This document shows, one piece after another, positions 33,675 through 45,916 of a stretch of 64,000 bases of DNA (position 1 is its first letter; every line of letters begins with the position of its first letter). Source of the DNA: Hydnum rufescens UP504 (Eukaryota; Basidiomycota; Agaricomycetes; Cantharellales; Hydnaceae). Position numbers and translations under genes: made by a program. Under the pieces are notes generated by a model. It made no database searches, had not been told where the DNA came from, and saw only the letters and a list, made by a program, of their open reading frames with translations. The DNA lies in the NCBI GenBank assembly GCA_014904985.1, contig MU129035.1:62001-126000 (forward strand). The letters run 5' to 3'.

Positions 33675-36600
33675 AAACTGTGGCCATTCCCATCTCTTGG
33701 GTGAACTTGCCAAACTTCTCATGTGCTAGGGGCTTTGTGAGAATATTGGCTGTCATAGAGTCGGTTCCACACCACACAGCTGTGATCTCACTGGTCTTGA
33801 TCTTCTCTGAGATGAAGTGATAGCAAATATCGATGTGCTTGGATTGTGGGTGGAATTGGGAAGAGTTCTCAGCAAGGTCTATTGCGGATTTGTTGTCCCT
33901 GTAGAGGTAAGCTGGATTCTTTTGCAGGAATTCGAGGAAAGAGAAGAAACTGTTTAGCCAGAGAGCATGTTTAGCTGCTAGGGTTGTGGACATATATTCC
34001 ACCTCCATGCTCGATAGGGCAACTGTAGTTTGTTTCTTTGAGATCCATGAGATAACCCCTCCTCCCAATAGGAAGACATTTCCAGATATTGATCTGTGTG
34101 AAATAGGAGAATTTCCCCAGTTGGCATCTGAGAGTCCTGTCACCTCAATGGTGGCTTTTCCATCTAAGGTATCATACATGATGCCTAGGTTCTGAGTCCC
34201 TTGGAGGTAGTGGAACACTCACTTTACAGCTGTCCAGTGTTGCACCACTGGATCCTTCAAGAATTGGCTTAGGGTCTGGACTGCATAAGCAATGTCAGGT
34301 CATGTACCCATTGCTGCATATAGGAGAGTGCCAACTGCAGAGTGGTAGGTAGTTGGGTGTTCACTGCAGGTAGCATTGGAAGTTGGTTCAAGCTTGACTG
34401 ATGTGTCCATTGGTGTCATGGCGGGGCTACAGTCAGCCATATTAAAGCAGGTGAGGATTTTTCATATGTATTCCCCTTGGGATATTGTGATACACCCCTT
34501 TGTGCAGTCACAATCAATCTTGATTCCAAGCAATAGATGTGGCTCCCCTTGGTCTGTGGCTTCAAACTTTGCTGAAATTTCTGCTTTTGCCTGGGCTAGG
34601 CAGCCTTTAGTGCATACAAAATAGCAGTCGTCAACCCATATTCCAAGGATGTCAAACTCCTCCCCCTCTCGCCAGATGTAGATACACAGATCACTTGGGA
34701 TAGACTTGTAGCCTATGGATGTGATGTATGTGTTAAATTCTTTGTTCCATTCTCATGTGGACTGTTGAAGACCATACAGCGTGCACCTGAGATGACAGAC
34801 CTTTCTGGTTCCATCTTCATATCCTTCAGGCTGCTGCATATATATGTCCTCTTTTAAGTAGGGGTTTAAGAACATGCCTTTAATGTCCATTTGGCCAGAA
34901 TTGAGGTCTTTTATTGCTGTTAAGGCAATCAGGATTCGGAGGGAGTCAAGCCTCATGACAGGTGAGAAGGTGGCATTGAAATCTTGACCAGGAACCTGTG
35001 AGTAGCCTTTTGCAATGAGTCATGCTTTGTACCAGCTAAGTTTCCCATCAGTGTTGAATTTCTTCTCAAATGTCCATCACAACCCCACAATACTCCTGCC
35101 TGTCGGCAGGTCCAACATTTCCCATGTACCATGATCCTTAAGCTGGTCAAGCTCTTCCTCGATGGCCTGTTCCCAGTGGGTCCACTCAGGTAAGTTTTTT
35201 TGCCTGGTTCAGTGACTCTGGGACATCATGTACTAAGGCCTCACCTGTAAACATGGCTGTCATGTATGCTGCAATCTCCTGCTGTGCAGTCTCCATCAAT
35301 GTTGCTGGTCTCTGCTGTTGGGCTGGCACAATTTGCTTAGTCAACCTTGGGTTGTCCAGTTTACAGTAATTGACCTTGTTTCATGCTCTGGTAGAATGGA
35401 TTGCTGGAGGTGGCTGCATTGTTTTAGGGATTTCAGGGGTACATTTGGTGTCATTGCTACGGTGTCTGCTGGGGCTTGGACAGGCACATGAGTGTCCTCT
35501 TTTGTACTCTCCCCCTCACTCATGGCTGGCTTTACTGATGGCACACTTGTCTCCACCGGTTCTCCAATCCCAAACTCGACAAAGCTCACATCAGATCCCT
35601 TGTGTTCCTCAAATGTGGAGTCCCTTGACACCCAGATTCTCCTGGTTGTCAGGCTATAGTATCTGACTGCACAGGGCCCATCTGCAAATCCAATGAATAT
35701 GAATTTGTTGACCTTGGGATCAAGCTTTGATCTGTCACCAGTATCTAGGATCCAGACATCGCATCCGAATTCATGAAGGTGAGTGACATTGGGTTTCTGT
35801 CCCATCCAGGCCTCATATGGGGTATGGTCAGTCAATGCTTGGGTTGCAACATGGTTACGTATGTATGAGGCATATTTCACTGCCTCAGCCCATAGGAATG
35901 GGGGCAGATCCCATGCAATTAGCATTGTGTGTGCAAGTTCTATTAGAGTATGGTTCAGCTGCTCAGCTATACCATGTTGCTCTGGTGAATAGGGGGCTGT
36001 GGATTGGATGTCAATCCCTCACTCGGCACACCATGCCTTAAACTCCTTGGTGAAGTATTTGGACCCATTGTTGAAGCAAAGGTATTTCAGCTTTTGACCA
36101 ATGTGAGTCTTGATCCATGTGACATAGTTTTTAACCTTGCGTACCACTGCAGATTTCTCCTTCAGGAACATGACTGTATTTCACCTTGTCGCATCATCTG
36201 TAAATGAGATGTAATATCTGCTTCCCCCTAGGGACTTGGTGTGAGCAGGTCCCCACAGGTCTGAGTATGTGAGTGTCAGGGCCATGCTGTGACAAGGGCA
36301 CCAAACAAATGTAAACACAAATAATTCCAGCTAAGTCCAGTGCAAGTCTGGCTAAGTCTGCAAGAATCCAGGCAAGAATGAGATAAGGAGGTTAGGGATG
36401 TTGGAGGAGTGGTCCAGCAGCCCAGAAGGGACTAGGCAGAAATGAGCACAGCGGTCCTTAAGCTCATGGAGTCAACTGGATAATACTCGGAGCTGTAGTC
36501 TGGAGTAACAGTGGAAATCCTGAGATTATGTAATATGAATACAGAATACATGAAGGCTGACCCATAGTCCAGAGTAACAGTGGAAATCCTGAGAGACCAA

Positions 36601-37587
36601 AGCTGGGGTCTCTGGACTTCGCTCTCGGACTACTTATACATGATGACTATACTACGGGGGAGTGATCACTAAACTGGGGGTGGTTACAAGGGGGACAGGA
36701 ACAGGAACAGGAACAGGAACTCGGCCAGGGGGCAAACCAGAAGCAATGGGAAATGAAAGGGAAATGAAACCAAGATAGGGTTGGACTGGAGTTAAACTGG
36801 AATCAAGCTGGAAGCAAAGTGGACTTGGGCAAAGGAAATAAGCGGAGAACTGGACTGGAGGTGGGTGGACAAGGACCAGAGTGATCTGGAGTGGACCGGA
36901 GTTGACTGGAGTAAGGGGCAAACCCTGACAGTGAGATTGCCTGGGGAATGGCTCCGTTTGGCTGTTTCTTTTGGAAATGACTTCTGATGTGCCTTCCCTT
37001 GTATACAGGCTGTGCAGTTTATACTCAGTTCAGATTTAGGATTGACAATGAGTCTGTTAACAATGCCTGAATTGGCAAAATGTTTGAGGCCAGATACTGA
37101 GATGTGACCAAATCAGTGATGTATTTTGTCCCATGAGTTCTGTTTCCCTTCTGTCACTGATCTTGCATGTTCACCCATGAGTTTTGCCTTTGCATTTAGC
37201 AGATAGACCTTTTGGGAAAGCTTCCCTTGGGCTACCTTTGTGCTATTTGCTTGGCTTATGTGCACATTGCCCTGGTTGAAGGTGACTGAACTGCCTTATT
37301 CATCTGCCTTACTAACTGACATTAGGCAATTGAGGGCTGATGGGGTGTACATGACATCGTGTAATTGGATTGGGATTGTGTGTCCAGTTATGTTTGAGAG
37401 TAGGGTTATGGTCCCACATCCAAGTGATTCGAGGCACATGGCTTCACCTACACCTCTGATGGATTCATGTTTTGGGGTGAACTCACTGAACATCTCTCAG
37501 ACAGTAGCAATGTGGGAGCTGGTTCTGGAGTCAAGTAACCAATCAGTTTTGCTGAAGGTTGGAGTGGGGTGAGTGAGGTATGTGACA
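33673..37587 (-). pseudogene. Copia-3 pol (protease, integrase, RT, RNase H)
   Basis: Minus-strand order: protease remnant (LLDSRTSSHIAT, expected DSG, about 37540), pre-integrase stretch with NITGHTIPIQLHDVMYTP (about 37385), zinc-binding linker NCTACIQGKAHQKSF (about 37000), integrase core with FTDDATR (about 36200), CFNNGSKY (expected DNG, catalytic Asp to Asn) and SPEQHGIAEQLN (about 35970), LWAEAVKYASYIRNH (35880). RT: QMDIKGMFLNPYLKEDIYMQ (about 34890), LYGLQQS, WVDDCYFV (about 34635). RNase H: TGLSDANWGNSP (34135), SSMEVEYMS (34005), DIYRDNKSAIDLAEN-like part and HIDICYHFI (about 33830). TGA codons interrupt at several arginine positions and the core is split from its zinc domain by a solo LTR. 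Not functional. Confidence 0.88.
36274..36930 (-). repeat. Solo LTR of the gypsy family in copia-3
   Basis: TGTCAGGGCC...CCCTGACA, 657 bp, flanked by the perfect 5-bp duplication GTGAG (36269-36273 and 36931-36935). It matches the LTRs at 56965 and 63691 throughout, but most of their CpG sites are TpG or CpA here, for example CACGCTGCGACGA versus CATGCTGTGACAA. The internal region was lost by LTR-LTR recombination. Confidence 0.92.
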
Positions 37588-38466
37588 TCAGGCAGGCTCT
37601 CTGTGACTTGTTTTGCTGTTTCTGAGTTCTCCACCTTCTTTTTCACATCCTCTTGTTTCTTCTTCTCCCACTTTTTCTGGAATGGCCCTTGGCCTTCCTT
37701 CCCTCCCCCTTTTGACCAACAGTCTGCCTTCCAGTGACCTGGCCATTTGCAGTTCTCGCATGTTGGGCCAGTACTTGTTCCAGGATCTGTTCACTTCCCT
37801 CTGGGTGCACTGGTACTTGGCAGCATCAGTCCATTCTCTGTGGCATTGATCTTCCTCCATCAGGATGGAAATGAGTGCGCTGGAGTTGACATTGAGACTT
37901 AAGCTCACACTCATGATTGAGCTGAATAACCTGCTAGTGAATTGATCCCATGATTCAGGTAATGATGTGATGAGCAGGAGAGAGAAATCTTCATCAGTCA
38001 TGGCATGTCCCATGTTGGCCATTTGGTCCTGGGCCTGCCTGAAGGCTGCAATGTGTTCCTCCATCCGAGTGCCTTCCTCCATTGTCATATGGAATAGCCT
38101 TTTTCAGGCCGCAAGGACAGCATGTGTGCTTTTCAGTTCCTTTATTGTACAAAGCTGTGACCAGATTTCAGCAGCAGTCTTTGCACCCTTGGTGTGATTC
38201 AGTTCTGAGCCTGAGATTGATATAAGGAGGAGCACTTAGGCATCTTGGTCTTTTGCATCCCACTCCCTCTGGATTCTCTGTGCTTCAGTAACCGCTGGGT
38301 TGTTAGGGGATCTGGATTCAGGTATTGCAGGGTGGGGTATTGTGCCATCCATGGCCCCAAGGAGACCAGAAAGTACCATGAGACTGGAGACATGGGTTTT
38401 CCATTCATACCAGTTGGTAGTGTCTAATTGCTTTAGCTGTAGGAAGCTTGCTGACAGAGATGACAT
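37588..38466 (-). pseudogene. Copia-3 gag
   Basis: Begins MSSLSASFLQLKQLDTTNWY (38466), the usual copia gag opening with a W-x-x-W-like core (NWYEWKTHV). It continues after frame breaks as MTMEEGTRMEEHIAAFRQAQ (38088) and LLITSLPESWDQF, and ends with a zinc knuckle CENCKWPGHWKADC (about 37765-37720) with correct C-x2-C-x4-H-x4-C spacing, followed by a basic Gly/Lys-rich tail. It packages the element RNA in a virus-like particle. Frameshifts make it inactive. Confidence 0.85.
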
Positions 38467-38538
38467 AGATGGAAATTTTTAAATGAATGTGTGTAATTGT
38501 GAATGAATGAGTCCTAATCTGCCCTTCCACTAGTGAGA

Positions 38539-38551
38539 TGGGCCCATAACC
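38539..38551 (-). promoter_or_regulatory. Half-tRNA(iMet)-type primer binding site of copia-3
   Basis: GGTTATGGGCCCA on the minus strand directly follows the 5' LTR end CCTCAATA. Confidence 0.75.
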
Positions 38552-38706
38552 TATTGAGGCTACAGCAGGAGTGGACCTGGGAGCTATCCCAGCAAGCAGA
38601 TTTAAGGACAGATTTATTAGATGGAGGAAACTGTAATGAATGGAACAAGCTGGTATATTAAGTAATTAATAATGAACAAATGGGGCACAGGTTGGTTCCC
38701 TCAACA
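38552..38706 (-). repeat. 5' LTR of copia-3
   Basis: Partner of 33511-33665, 155 bp, followed on the right by the target duplication CCAGA (38707-38711). Confidence 0.9.
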
Positions 38707-38757
38707 CCAGATACACACAGTCCTCTCTATCAGGGACTGTTCTTCTGCTGTCACATG

Positions 38758-38886
38758 TGATTGCCCTCCTGTGTGTGATTGTGCCCCACTTGTGTGATTG
38801 TCCCCCACTTGTGTGATTGTCCCCCACTTGTGCAATCATCCCCTGCTTGTGTGATCATCCCCCACTTGTGTGACCATCCCCCTCTT
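38758..38886 (+). repeat. Short minisatellite (CCCACTTGTGTGATTGTCC)
   Basis: About six tandem units of roughly 19-20 bp with decay at both ends, lying between the copia-3 insertion point and the first coding piece of KDZ relic 2. Confidence 0.8.
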
Positions 38887-41800
38887 TTGGGCCCCCTTAG
38901 TGATGGTGTCCTCCCACAAATGCAACTTTGAAGCTTGCCAGGATTTCAGTGTTGAGGAGAATGGGGTCACTCACTACTACCATTTCATCCCCCCCCCTTC
39001 CAAGAAACATTGCCATCAGCACCCTGTGGGCAGTTCATACAAGGGCCATATCATCTATCCCATAGTCTATGAAGGCACAGGAAATGCCCCTGCCACTCCT
39101 GTAAGAGACTGAAGCCAGATCATTGTCCAGCCATCTCTTGGTCATCAAAGGGATCTCGTGGACTCATCATCTGCACAGGCTTTGGAGGCAGCAGATGATG
39201 CATGGGAGGATGTCAGAGAGGATGGTTATGCTCCTGCCATGCTGCTGCAACATGGTTATATGAGTCTTCTGGGAAATGCAATTTCTGCTTCCCAGCCATG
39301 GTGGGAGAAGTTGAAGGAAATTGTGGCTGACTGCTGGAAGCACCTATTGCCAACCCTTGTCTGGCCATTCATGCATTGGTGCCAGGAGACTTCCTATGGC
39401 CAGCATGAGGGGCCTGGCCCTGTGCTCATAAATTGCAAATGCAGGGAGAATTCCTGCCATGTTGAAGTAACTGCAGTGTACATGGACCATGAGTGCAGTA
39501 TAATGCCATGCTACCTTCTTAGTGTTTACTCATAATTTACTACTAGGGCTTGAGAACCACTTATTGAGTTATTGCGAATGCTGCCCTCTGGCTTTAACTT
39601 TATTGGGCATTGGTTTATTTCCTGCCTTGCCAATCTGCCCTTCAATCACCTTCTCCTGGGCCACCTTTTGTTCATCAGTAAACTCTTTGTTCATATATCC
39701 CCCAACATTACTGCCTGGTGCAGCACAATCTGTTCCAACCTGGTTGAAAGGGGATTTTCACCATCTGCTATGGTGGGCAAATTAATGTCCCTACTCATTA
39801 CCCAGGGGAAAATACTGAAGAAAGGGCTCCAGGACAGTTTCCATCAATCATTCTCTGTGGCTTTGCAACAATTTCAACTGGTGCAACAGCATGCAAACAA
39901 ATTAACCTAGAACATCATCTGTGCTTCCCACAAGGAAGGGAGCCAGCCCTCTGTACTGTATAGCCCGGAACTGGTGAACAGCCTGTGTGAAGATCCCATA
40001 GCCACCAGTTACTTCTCAAAGGAGGAAGACCATCTGCCTCTTAGGGAGGATACAGCCCCAAGTGCCCATCTCCATTCATGATGTCCCTTGTGTTTCCCTT
40101 GGGTGGAGGATTGCCTATGGCTTCTGCAAGAAGGAAAGGAACTGTAAGCTTTTTCTACCCTCAGTTTGAGTGCCACTCTGACAGTGTGGTACCCATTTGC
40201 TAGGTTCCACTCTGTGCTGTGTCTAGATGCATGATTCAAACAGCAGCAATGTAAAGGCACTGGATTGCAAGATATTCCCCTGGACCTACCACAGACCTGT
40301 GTCCCATCTCCCACTGAAGTTGAGAAAGCAAGACTTTATGTGGAGTCCCTGTGTCCCAGTAAGGGGATAAAGCTTCCCTTGAAATTGAATGAATTGAATG
40401 ACGAGGATAGGGTGGAGCCTGGTCTGTACCTCCCAAGCTCTGGGGTCAATGGGTGTGAGACATCCTTTAAAGCTGCAAACAAGAACTGTGAAAAAGCTTC
40501 AACTATGGCCTTTGCCTCTACAGGCCTCAGGGCAGCAATCTGCCATCATGGTAGGGTGCTACAGATGGTCAACATGACCACTGCAGGAGAGAAACAGTAC
40601 TATGCTGTGGCTCTATTAAGTTCTCTTTTTGAGGAACTGCCTTCTTGGTGGAGGTTGGGGGTCCTCTATGACATAGCCTGTGTTTTGCATAGAAGCATGA
40701 GCAAGGTGACTTTCTGTGTTCTGTTACCCAGGGAGGATGTATTCTGATTCTCCTTGTTTGTGGCCACAGTGGAAGATACTACCTTCACTTCTCCCCAGGA
40801 TTGATTGGGGCATTTTGGTTTTTCATGCATTGGGGCACCAGTGGCCTTGTCAATGCATGTACCATCCTCAAAAATGCAAAGGGTTTGGCTTCTCAGATGG
40901 TGAGGGATGTGAAAGATGTTGGGGTGCATTACAAAAGATGGCTCCTGTGTTGTGAGTCTCTGGGGTATGCCTTTGATCTTTGAAAGCACTTTCAAGGAGA
41001 CTCAATGCTCAATTTCTAGCACCGTTGAAGATTATTTGTTCTGAGCACTCAAGTGATACATTGGGATGAGGCCACTGCCCAATCACAGGCTACTTGGCTA
41101 ATGAAGCATTATGTCTGCATCATGGTCAGACTGGAGGCTGCTAGGGAAAGAATTGGGGAGTGTGGACTGTCTATTCCAACTCTTCAAGCTGGGTGGAGGG
41201 ATCAATTGGAGACCCAGTCCAAACCACTGCCAGATGTGTGGATGCTCATTCAATTCCACCCTTCCATGCATCAGGCAAACCCTGACTTTTCTGCTTAGTG
41301 GTGGCAAAAAATTTGGCAGGTTCCTTTGTGAACAATATTGTGTCTATGCTTGCTACCCATGCAGATGAAGAGGCTGGTCATAAGAATCTACTCAAGGAGA
41401 TATCAAAGCTAAGGGAAGATGGAACAAGTGCTGATGCCAAATTTGACCTCACTCTACAAGCCCAAAACCAGCAGGATTACCTGAACAGGCTGGCCACAAG
41501 AATCCAAAGGGCATGTCAACAGTTGGCACAGAAGGAGTGAACCACATATAGTGCTTTGGAAAAGGCCAGAAAAGACAAGTTCCTGGGGCTGCAACTGCAA
41601 GCCTGTGCAGTAAAGCACAGATTAAGAACAAGGATCCGAGAGCATCATTTTGAGTCAGAGCACTTGGAACAGTCTTATTTTTGGTCCACTCTAGGTAAAA
41701 GTATCCCTATGGCTGGCCCAAAGAAGGTATTCCTAAATCTCACCCACTGTTTATTGAGATCATAAAGCCCATGCACAGACTGCAGAGGCATTGAAGAGAT

Positions 41801-42589
41801 GATTGCCAGGAATAAAAGCCTTGGCCAGGTGCTATAATGGCTTTTGTGCTCAGCTTTCTGATATGAAAGCCCAGTCCCCCATTCACAAAAATGCTGTGAT
41901 CCCCAAACCTGTGGACATCAATGGCCTATTTGACATTGGGGTAGATGATGCCATTTGGGACAATCCTGGTCTGGATGGGGATGTGGAAGAGACCCCCCCA
42001 GCATGGTTAGCAGATGAAAAGACCAGGGAAGGAATTAAGGCCATGCTGATGTATGACTGGGGAAAAGAGGAGATCAGCAGGCTCAACATTGAAATGCAAG
42101 CCCTCTTTGCCTCCCTTACAGAGCAGTACCTGGCTATTGAGAAGGCTGTGGCTAAATGGACTGGTGAGAGTTTCATAGTGATTGGCAGGCTGACTGTCTT
42201 GAGTGCTGACACTGGCACATACACCTTTAGATGCTGTCCTCTTATTTGAAATCAGACATAAAGGCAAGGCTCTCCAGTCAACCACATCCACTCCTTGGCA
42301 ACTGTTGAGCTCTCTGCCTATCCATCCTGGCTTGCAGCAGCCCTCATTTGTGAAAGTGGACAGGGACACAGAACAAACTATTCCTCTGGAAGCTGAATAT
42401 CCAACACTGATGGAGAGTGAGAATACCACTGTTGATCTGGAAGAATTGGACCAAGACAGATGGCACACAGGTCAGGATGTAGAGGATGAGGAAGAACTTG
42501 AGGATGTGGTGATGCAGGAACTGGAATGGGGTGATACATACAATAGGGTGGATTTAGGAGATTCTGAGGATTGGATTGATTCCATTTAA
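38870..42589 (+). pseudogene. KDZ transposase relic 2
   Basis: A second KDZ subfamily, diverged from relic 1. Pieces in order: a Cys/His-containing N-terminal part (SHKCNFEACQDFSVEENG, 38905; KKHCHQHPVGSSYKG), the WWEKLKEIVADCW...LPTLVWPFMHWCQ segment (39300), CECCPLALTLLGIGLFP (39565) running by frame change into LFVHISPNITAWCSTIC (39680), GLYLPSSGVNGCETSFKAA (40420), TAGEKQYYAVALLSSLFEE, GVLYDIACV (Asp at 40670), ILVFHALGHQWPCQ with FSDGEGCERCW (Glu at 40902), a long helical coiled-coil region (41053-41690), DINGLFDIGVDDAIWDN (41919) with TPPAWLADEKTREGI, and an acidic tail (DVEDEEELEDVVMQELEW) to TAA at 42587. Many frame breaks and stops make it inactive. The upstream dioxygenase relic becomes its direct neighbour once copia-3 is removed. 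Confidence 0.85.
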
Positions 42590-42639
42590 GCAATACCAAT
42601 TATTTCCATGGGTAGCACAAAGTCTTGGGTGGGAAGAGT

Positions 42640-44407
42640 ATTATGGTGAGAGTACTTCTTGTGTACAAGTATTTCATAGCAAGTAATAAGATGTAGGGTA
42701 TCCTTTGTGAGAGTAGATAAGGTGATATGAATTGCATAGCAGGTGATACATAGTTCATAGTAGGTAATATGCATCCTATGGCAGATGATATATATATCTT
42801 AGTGACTTTTATTTCATAGTAGGTGATATGGAGTCTATAGCAGGTGATATCAATGTCATAGTAGGTGCTATGGATTATAGTAGGTGATATGTATCTCATA
42901 GTAGGTGATCTGCATTCTGTAGCAGGTGATCAGCATTCTATAGCAGGTGATATGGATGTCATAGCAGGTGATCTGCATGCTTAGCAGGTGAGGAGGATGT
43001 CATAGCAGGTGATCTGCATGCTATAGCAGGTGGTCTGCATGCTATAGCAGGTGATATGGATGTAGCAGGTGATATGGATGTAGCAGGTGATATGGATGTC
43101 GTAGCAGGTGATATGGATGTCATAGCAGGTGAATGGATGTCATAGCAGGTGATCTGCATGGTATAGCAGGTGATCTGCATGCTGCAGCAGGTGATCTGCA
43201 TGGTATAGCAGGTGATCTGCATGCTGCAGCAGGTGATCTGCATGGTATAGCAGGTGATCTGCATGGTATAGCAGGTGATCTGCATGGTATAGCAGGTAAT
43301 CTGCATGCTGTAGCAGGTGATCTGCATGCTATAGCAGGTGATCTGCATGTTATAGCAGGTGATCTGCATGCTATAGCAGGTGATATGGATGTCATAGTAG
43401 GTGATATGCATTCTATAGCAGGTGATATGTATATCATAGTGGGTGATATGCATTCTATAGTAGGTGATATGGATGTCATAGTAGGTGATATGCATTCTAT
43501 AGCAGGTGATATTGGATTCATAGCAGGTGATATGGGATGTATATAGTAGGGGATATGTAGTTCATAGCAAGTGATATGGATATCATAGTAGGTGATATGG
43601 ATTCAATAGCAGGCAATATGGATGTCATAGCAGGTGATATGGATGTCATAGCAGGTGATATAGATGTCATAGTAGGTGATATGGATTCTATAGCAGGTGA
43701 TATGGATGTCATAGTAGGTGACACGCATTCTGTAGCAGGTGATATGGATTCTATAGCAGGTGATATGGATGTCATAGTAGGTGACATGCATTCTGTAGCA
43801 GGTGATATGGATATCCTAGTAGGTGACATGCATTCTGTAGCAGGTGATATGGATATCCTAGTAGGTGACATGCATTCTGTAGCAGGTGATATGGATATCC
43901 TAGTAGGTGACATGCATTCTGTAGCAGGTGATATGGATATCCTAGTAGGTGACATGCATTCTGTAGCAGGTGATATGGATATCCTAGTAGGTGACATGCA
44001 TTCTGTAGCAGGTGATATGGATATCCTAGTAGGTGATATGCCTGATATAGCAGGTGATATGGATATCCTAGTAGGTGCTATGCATTCCATATGCATGTCA
44101 TAGTGATGAGTATTTCATAGTAGGTAATCTGCATTCTATAGCAAGTGACATGCATTTCATAGCAGGTGATATGCATTCTATGGCAGCTGATAGGTGGTTC
44201 ATAGCAAGTGATATGGTTATAGCAGGTGATGTGTATTTTATAGTAGGTGATATGTAGTTCATAGTAGGTGATATAGGATAAATAGTAGGTGATATGCATG
44301 CAATATTGGGTGATATGTGCCCATAGTGGGTGATCTATTGATCCATAGTACATGTTTATGCTTCCCATAGTAGGTGATATGCACAGCATAGCAGGTGATA
44401 TGCACAT
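42640..44407. repeat. 20-21-bp minisatellite (ATAGCAGGTGATATGNATNNN)
   Basis: Roughly 85 tandem units with core AGCAGGTGAT or AGTAGGTGAT and variable ends (GCATTCT, GGATGTC, GGATATCC, GCATGCT). Higher-order pairs of 42 bp alternate GCATTCTGTAGCAGG and GGATATCCTAGTAGG around 43790-44040. Because the unit is mainly 21 bp, several frames stay open on both strands (43133-43546, 43576-44103 plus; 42959-43495, 43518-44096 minus); these are not genes. The array resumes at 46058. Confidence 0.95.
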
Positions 44408-44530
44408 TGTTGAAAAAACAGGTTGGCAAGAGCCAAATATGTTACATAATGCATATATACATGATGGAGGCACATATCTCAATATGGACAGGATACGATT
44501 GGGATTGTCTGTGGACCCAATCCACTGACA
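44408..44530 (-). repeat. 3' LTR of the gag-only element
   Basis: TGTTGAAAAAACAGG...CCACTGACA on the plus strand, 123 bp, same length as the partner LTR. Confidence 0.88.
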
Positions 44531-44788
44531 CTCCCACTCACAGTGATAATGATTGGGTGGGGTGTAGCAATAAACAAAGAGAATGTGAGGAAAATGGGGG
44601 GGGGGACAAGAGGAGTGCTCCCACTGAAGTAGGAAAAGGCGAGAAAATAAAAGGCAATTTGCTCCCACTTGAGTGAAAAAATGCAATATTGAGCAGAGAA
44701 CTCCCACTGGAGCAAATGGACTGGGATGAGCAAGACAAAAAGATGAGGAACAGAAAAAATGAGGAGGCAGCAGGTATATACTCCCACT
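44531..44788 (-). other. Five spaced polypurine-like AGTGGGAG motifs
   Basis: CTCCCACT on the plus strand (AGTGGGAG on the minus strand) recurs at 44531, 44618, 44662, 44701 and 44781. The first abuts the 3' LTR at the PPT position; the others lie within 250 bp of it. Confidence 0.75.
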
Positions 44789-45033
44789 GGATTAAAGAAC
44801 AGAGACATGGTAATAATTACCCCACAATTGCAAGTACCATGAGCCGAGAATTCCAATCTCCCTTGTGCAAGTAATGGTGGATGTCTTGATAGTGTCGTGT
44901 GCCAAGAGCTGGACATCCAAATCCCCTCTGTGCACCCTGATTGATGAGCCAGATCCATGGAAATCCCCTCACCCAGGCACCACCTCCATCCCACCCAAAA
45001 GAAAACACAATGTGAGTATGTCCAAGTACTCTT

Positions 45034-45864
45034 TTAGAACAGCTCAATAGATTTGCTATTGGCAACTGCAACAGTAGCAGTTTCAGCATGAACAGGGGCA
45101 GGGGCCATACAGTCATGTGCAAAGTGGCCAGGCTGTTGACAGCAGTAACAATGGTTACCCTTCTTGGTGTTGTCTGCCAGCTTTGAGTTTGCTGACTTTG
45201 AGTCCACTGGGGTCTTTACTCCACTAGGTTTCCCATGGTCACTTTTGGCAACATTCACAGTGATTCAGTAATTGAGTTCACCCTCTTTTAGCTGCATCTC
45301 ATACTTGAGGAGAGCAGCTGACACTTTGGATACAGTAGGTCACCCATGACGGATGATGAGGGCAGTGGCAACAGAGTTGTAGGAGGGGGGGAGGTTCACA
45401 AGGAGGATGTTGGTGATATCTTGATCACTCACAGTGATCTCCATGGATCAGAGTTGGTTTGCATAGGTGGTGATGGTATTCAGGTAGTCCCCTACTGTGT
45501 CTCCAGGGGCAAGCCACATGTTTTGCATTTGCTGCTTAATGGCAATTCAATTGGCAGCCAAGTTTCACAAATAGAGTTGTTCAAGGGCACTCCATGCCAA
45601 CAGTGCATCAGCACAGTTATGAATATGAATTGTTTGGTCCAGGTTCAGTGTCAGGCCAATAGTGGTATAGCTGTCCACAGATTTGGCATTCCAATCCTCA
45701 AGATGTGCGAGATCAGTGTGGCGGTGTCTGGAAACTGAGCCATTAACAACCCCCCAGCAGCCCGAGTGCATCATGATGAGCTGCATCTGAAAAGCCCAGT
45801 CATAGTAGTTATCTGCTCCAGACAACTTGGCTACAGCAGCCAGGAGGGCATTAACATTTGACAT
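45034..45864 (-). pseudogene. Copia-type gag of the gag-only element
   Basis: Starts MSNVNALLAAVAKLSGADNY at 45864 with the usual KLSGxxNYxDW opening. The same frame then reads through TGA codons (EQLYL-[stop]-NLAA, NQL-[stop]-SMEI, RHG-[stop]-PTVS) with clearly coding sequence between: KQQMQNMWLAPGDTVGDYL, ITNILLVNLPPSYNSV, LLKYEMQLKEGELNY. It ends with a zinc knuckle CYCCQQPGHFAHDC (about 45150-45110) and stops at 45034. Nearly full-length for a copia gag (about 275 residues). All interruptions are TGA, consistent with CpG decay rather than frameshifting. Confidence 0.85.
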
Positions 45865-45916
45865 GGTGGCAGGTGGCAGGTACTAGCTTAGAAAGTGGTA
45901 TAGGCTACAGGGCACA

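Larger units (their letters stand above)
33511..38706 (-). mobile_element. Ty1/copia element copia-3, complete ends
   Basis: Two 155-bp LTRs (33511-33665, 38552-38706), 5-bp target duplication CCAGA, polypurine tract GAGGGGGAG next to the 3' LTR (33666-33674, minus strand) and a half-tRNA(iMet)-type primer site GGTTATGGGCCCAT next to the 5' LTR. Gag and pol read on the minus strand. A gypsy solo LTR sits inside the integrase region. The element inserted between the dioxygenase relic and KDZ relic 2, so it is younger than both. Subtracting the solo LTR leaves about 4.5 kb, normal for a copia element. Confidence 0.92.

Noticed and set aside
42959..44103. Long frames of heptapeptide repeats on both strands
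   Set aside because: Product of a 21-bp minisatellite lacking stops; no start context, domain or conservation signal.
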